Part shown: in pieces, positions 63,887 to 64,000 of the stretch
Position numbering within the stretch: position 1 is the stretch's first letter
How the letters are laid out: each line of letters opens with the position of its first letter
Assembly: GCF_900116345.1 (NCBI RefSeq)
Contig: NZ_FPAH01000007.1
Location: forward strand, 35,029 to 99,028
Reading direction: 5' to 3'
Source of the DNA: Succinivibrio dextrinosolvens
GTDB lineage: Bacteria; Pseudomonadota; Gammaproteobacteria; Enterobacterales; Succinivibrionaceae
DNA: 64,000 nucleotides
Notes under the pieces: generated by a model
Databases searched by the model: none
What the model was told of the DNA's origin: nothing
What the model saw: the letters and a program-made list of their open reading frames with translations, nothing else
Translations under genes and position numbers: made by a program

Positions 63887-63960
63887 AAAAAAAATAGCAG
63901 AGCGTAAACCTCAGACTTATAGTCTGAGGAGGAGCTCTGCCAACTCAGGCTATATATCTT
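63887..63960 (-). ncRNA. Candidate small RNA or terminator with tRNA-like sequence
   Basis: On the minus strand a stretch resembles part of a tRNA: TAGCCTGAGTTGGCAGAGC is close to the D-arm TAGCTCAGTTGGTAGAGC, followed by a perfect hairpin CCTCAGAC / GTCTGAGG, but no T-arm. Instead, GCAGAGC and GCTCTGC (63934-63940 with 63897-63903) enclose the inner hairpin and a run of eight T follows. So it can end transcription on the minus strand, or be a short RNA with a TATATA-like -10 before it (63951-63956). I cannot choose between a decayed tRNA, a short RNA and a terminator of a gene outside the window. Confidence 0.45.
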
Positions 63961-64000
63961 AAAGAATTTCTTTACAATAACTGTTAGAATATAGGGATTA

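Overview
The window looks like a chromosomal segment from an anaerobic, moderately AT-rich gammaproteobacterium, most likely from the Succinivibrionaceae (rumen/gut Aeromonadales relatives). The reasons are gammaproteobacterial neighbourhoods (nudE, hslR-hslO, greB, pckA, nfuA; gpsA-secB-yibN-gpmI; hldD-waaF, waaA, coaD-mutM; gyrB-recF-dnaN-dnaA / rpmH-rnpA-yidD-yidC-mnmE), an ATP-type PEP carboxykinase, a Gram-negative envelope gene set, and genes suited to plant sugars. The family placement is inference.

Layout. 1-3.3 kb: argF-argG (argG cut by the window edge), nudE, hslR-hslO. 3.4-16.5 kb: a long minus-strand sugar cluster: rbsK-rbsD-AraC regulator-2H phosphoesterase, then sugar-binding protein-DUF2291 protein-RbsA-like-RbsC-like ABC transporter, an orphan EIIA(Glc)-type protein, a fucose/arabinose-isomerase-like enzyme, a split transketolase and an FGGY kinase. 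Isomerase + kinase + two-gene transketolase matches the plan of the D-apiose/apulose pathway, though the substrate is unproven. Two CRP-like sites flank the cluster. 16.9-24.3 kb: ribB, BioH-like hydrolase, an unknown protein, greB, pckA, nfuA, then a junction of a truncated alpha-galactosidase with a truncated PTS EIIA gene, and two small ORFs. 24.5-38.7 kb: gpsA-secB-yibN, gpmI, porin, glpG-hldD, and an LPS inner-core set (waaF, waaA, kdkA, opsX-like heptosyltransferase) with coaD and mutM. 39.2-43.4 kb: a repeat-rich autotransporter, a class II Fic protein and tRNA-Thr(UGU). 43.5-48.1 kb: a TctCBA tricarboxylate transporter and a Na/Pi cotransporter-type protein. 48.5-51.5 kb: glyQ-glyS. 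53.6-63.8 kb: gyrB-recF-dnaN-dnaA reading left and rpmH-rnpA-yidD-yidC-mnmE reading right.

The most striking feature is the 2.1-kb gene-free, very AT-rich stretch between glyS and gyrB (about 51533-53456). It carries 14 copies of a 16-bp palindrome, TGTTCCACGTGGAACA or close variants, spaced 75-269 bp apart. This is the chromosomal parS (ParB-binding) sequence. I read the stretch as a dense, centromere-like parS array beside the replication-initiation genes, closed on both sides by intrinsic terminators of the converging genes. Bacteria usually have a few scattered parS sites, so this arrangement is the best candidate for something new here. parA/parB are not in the window.
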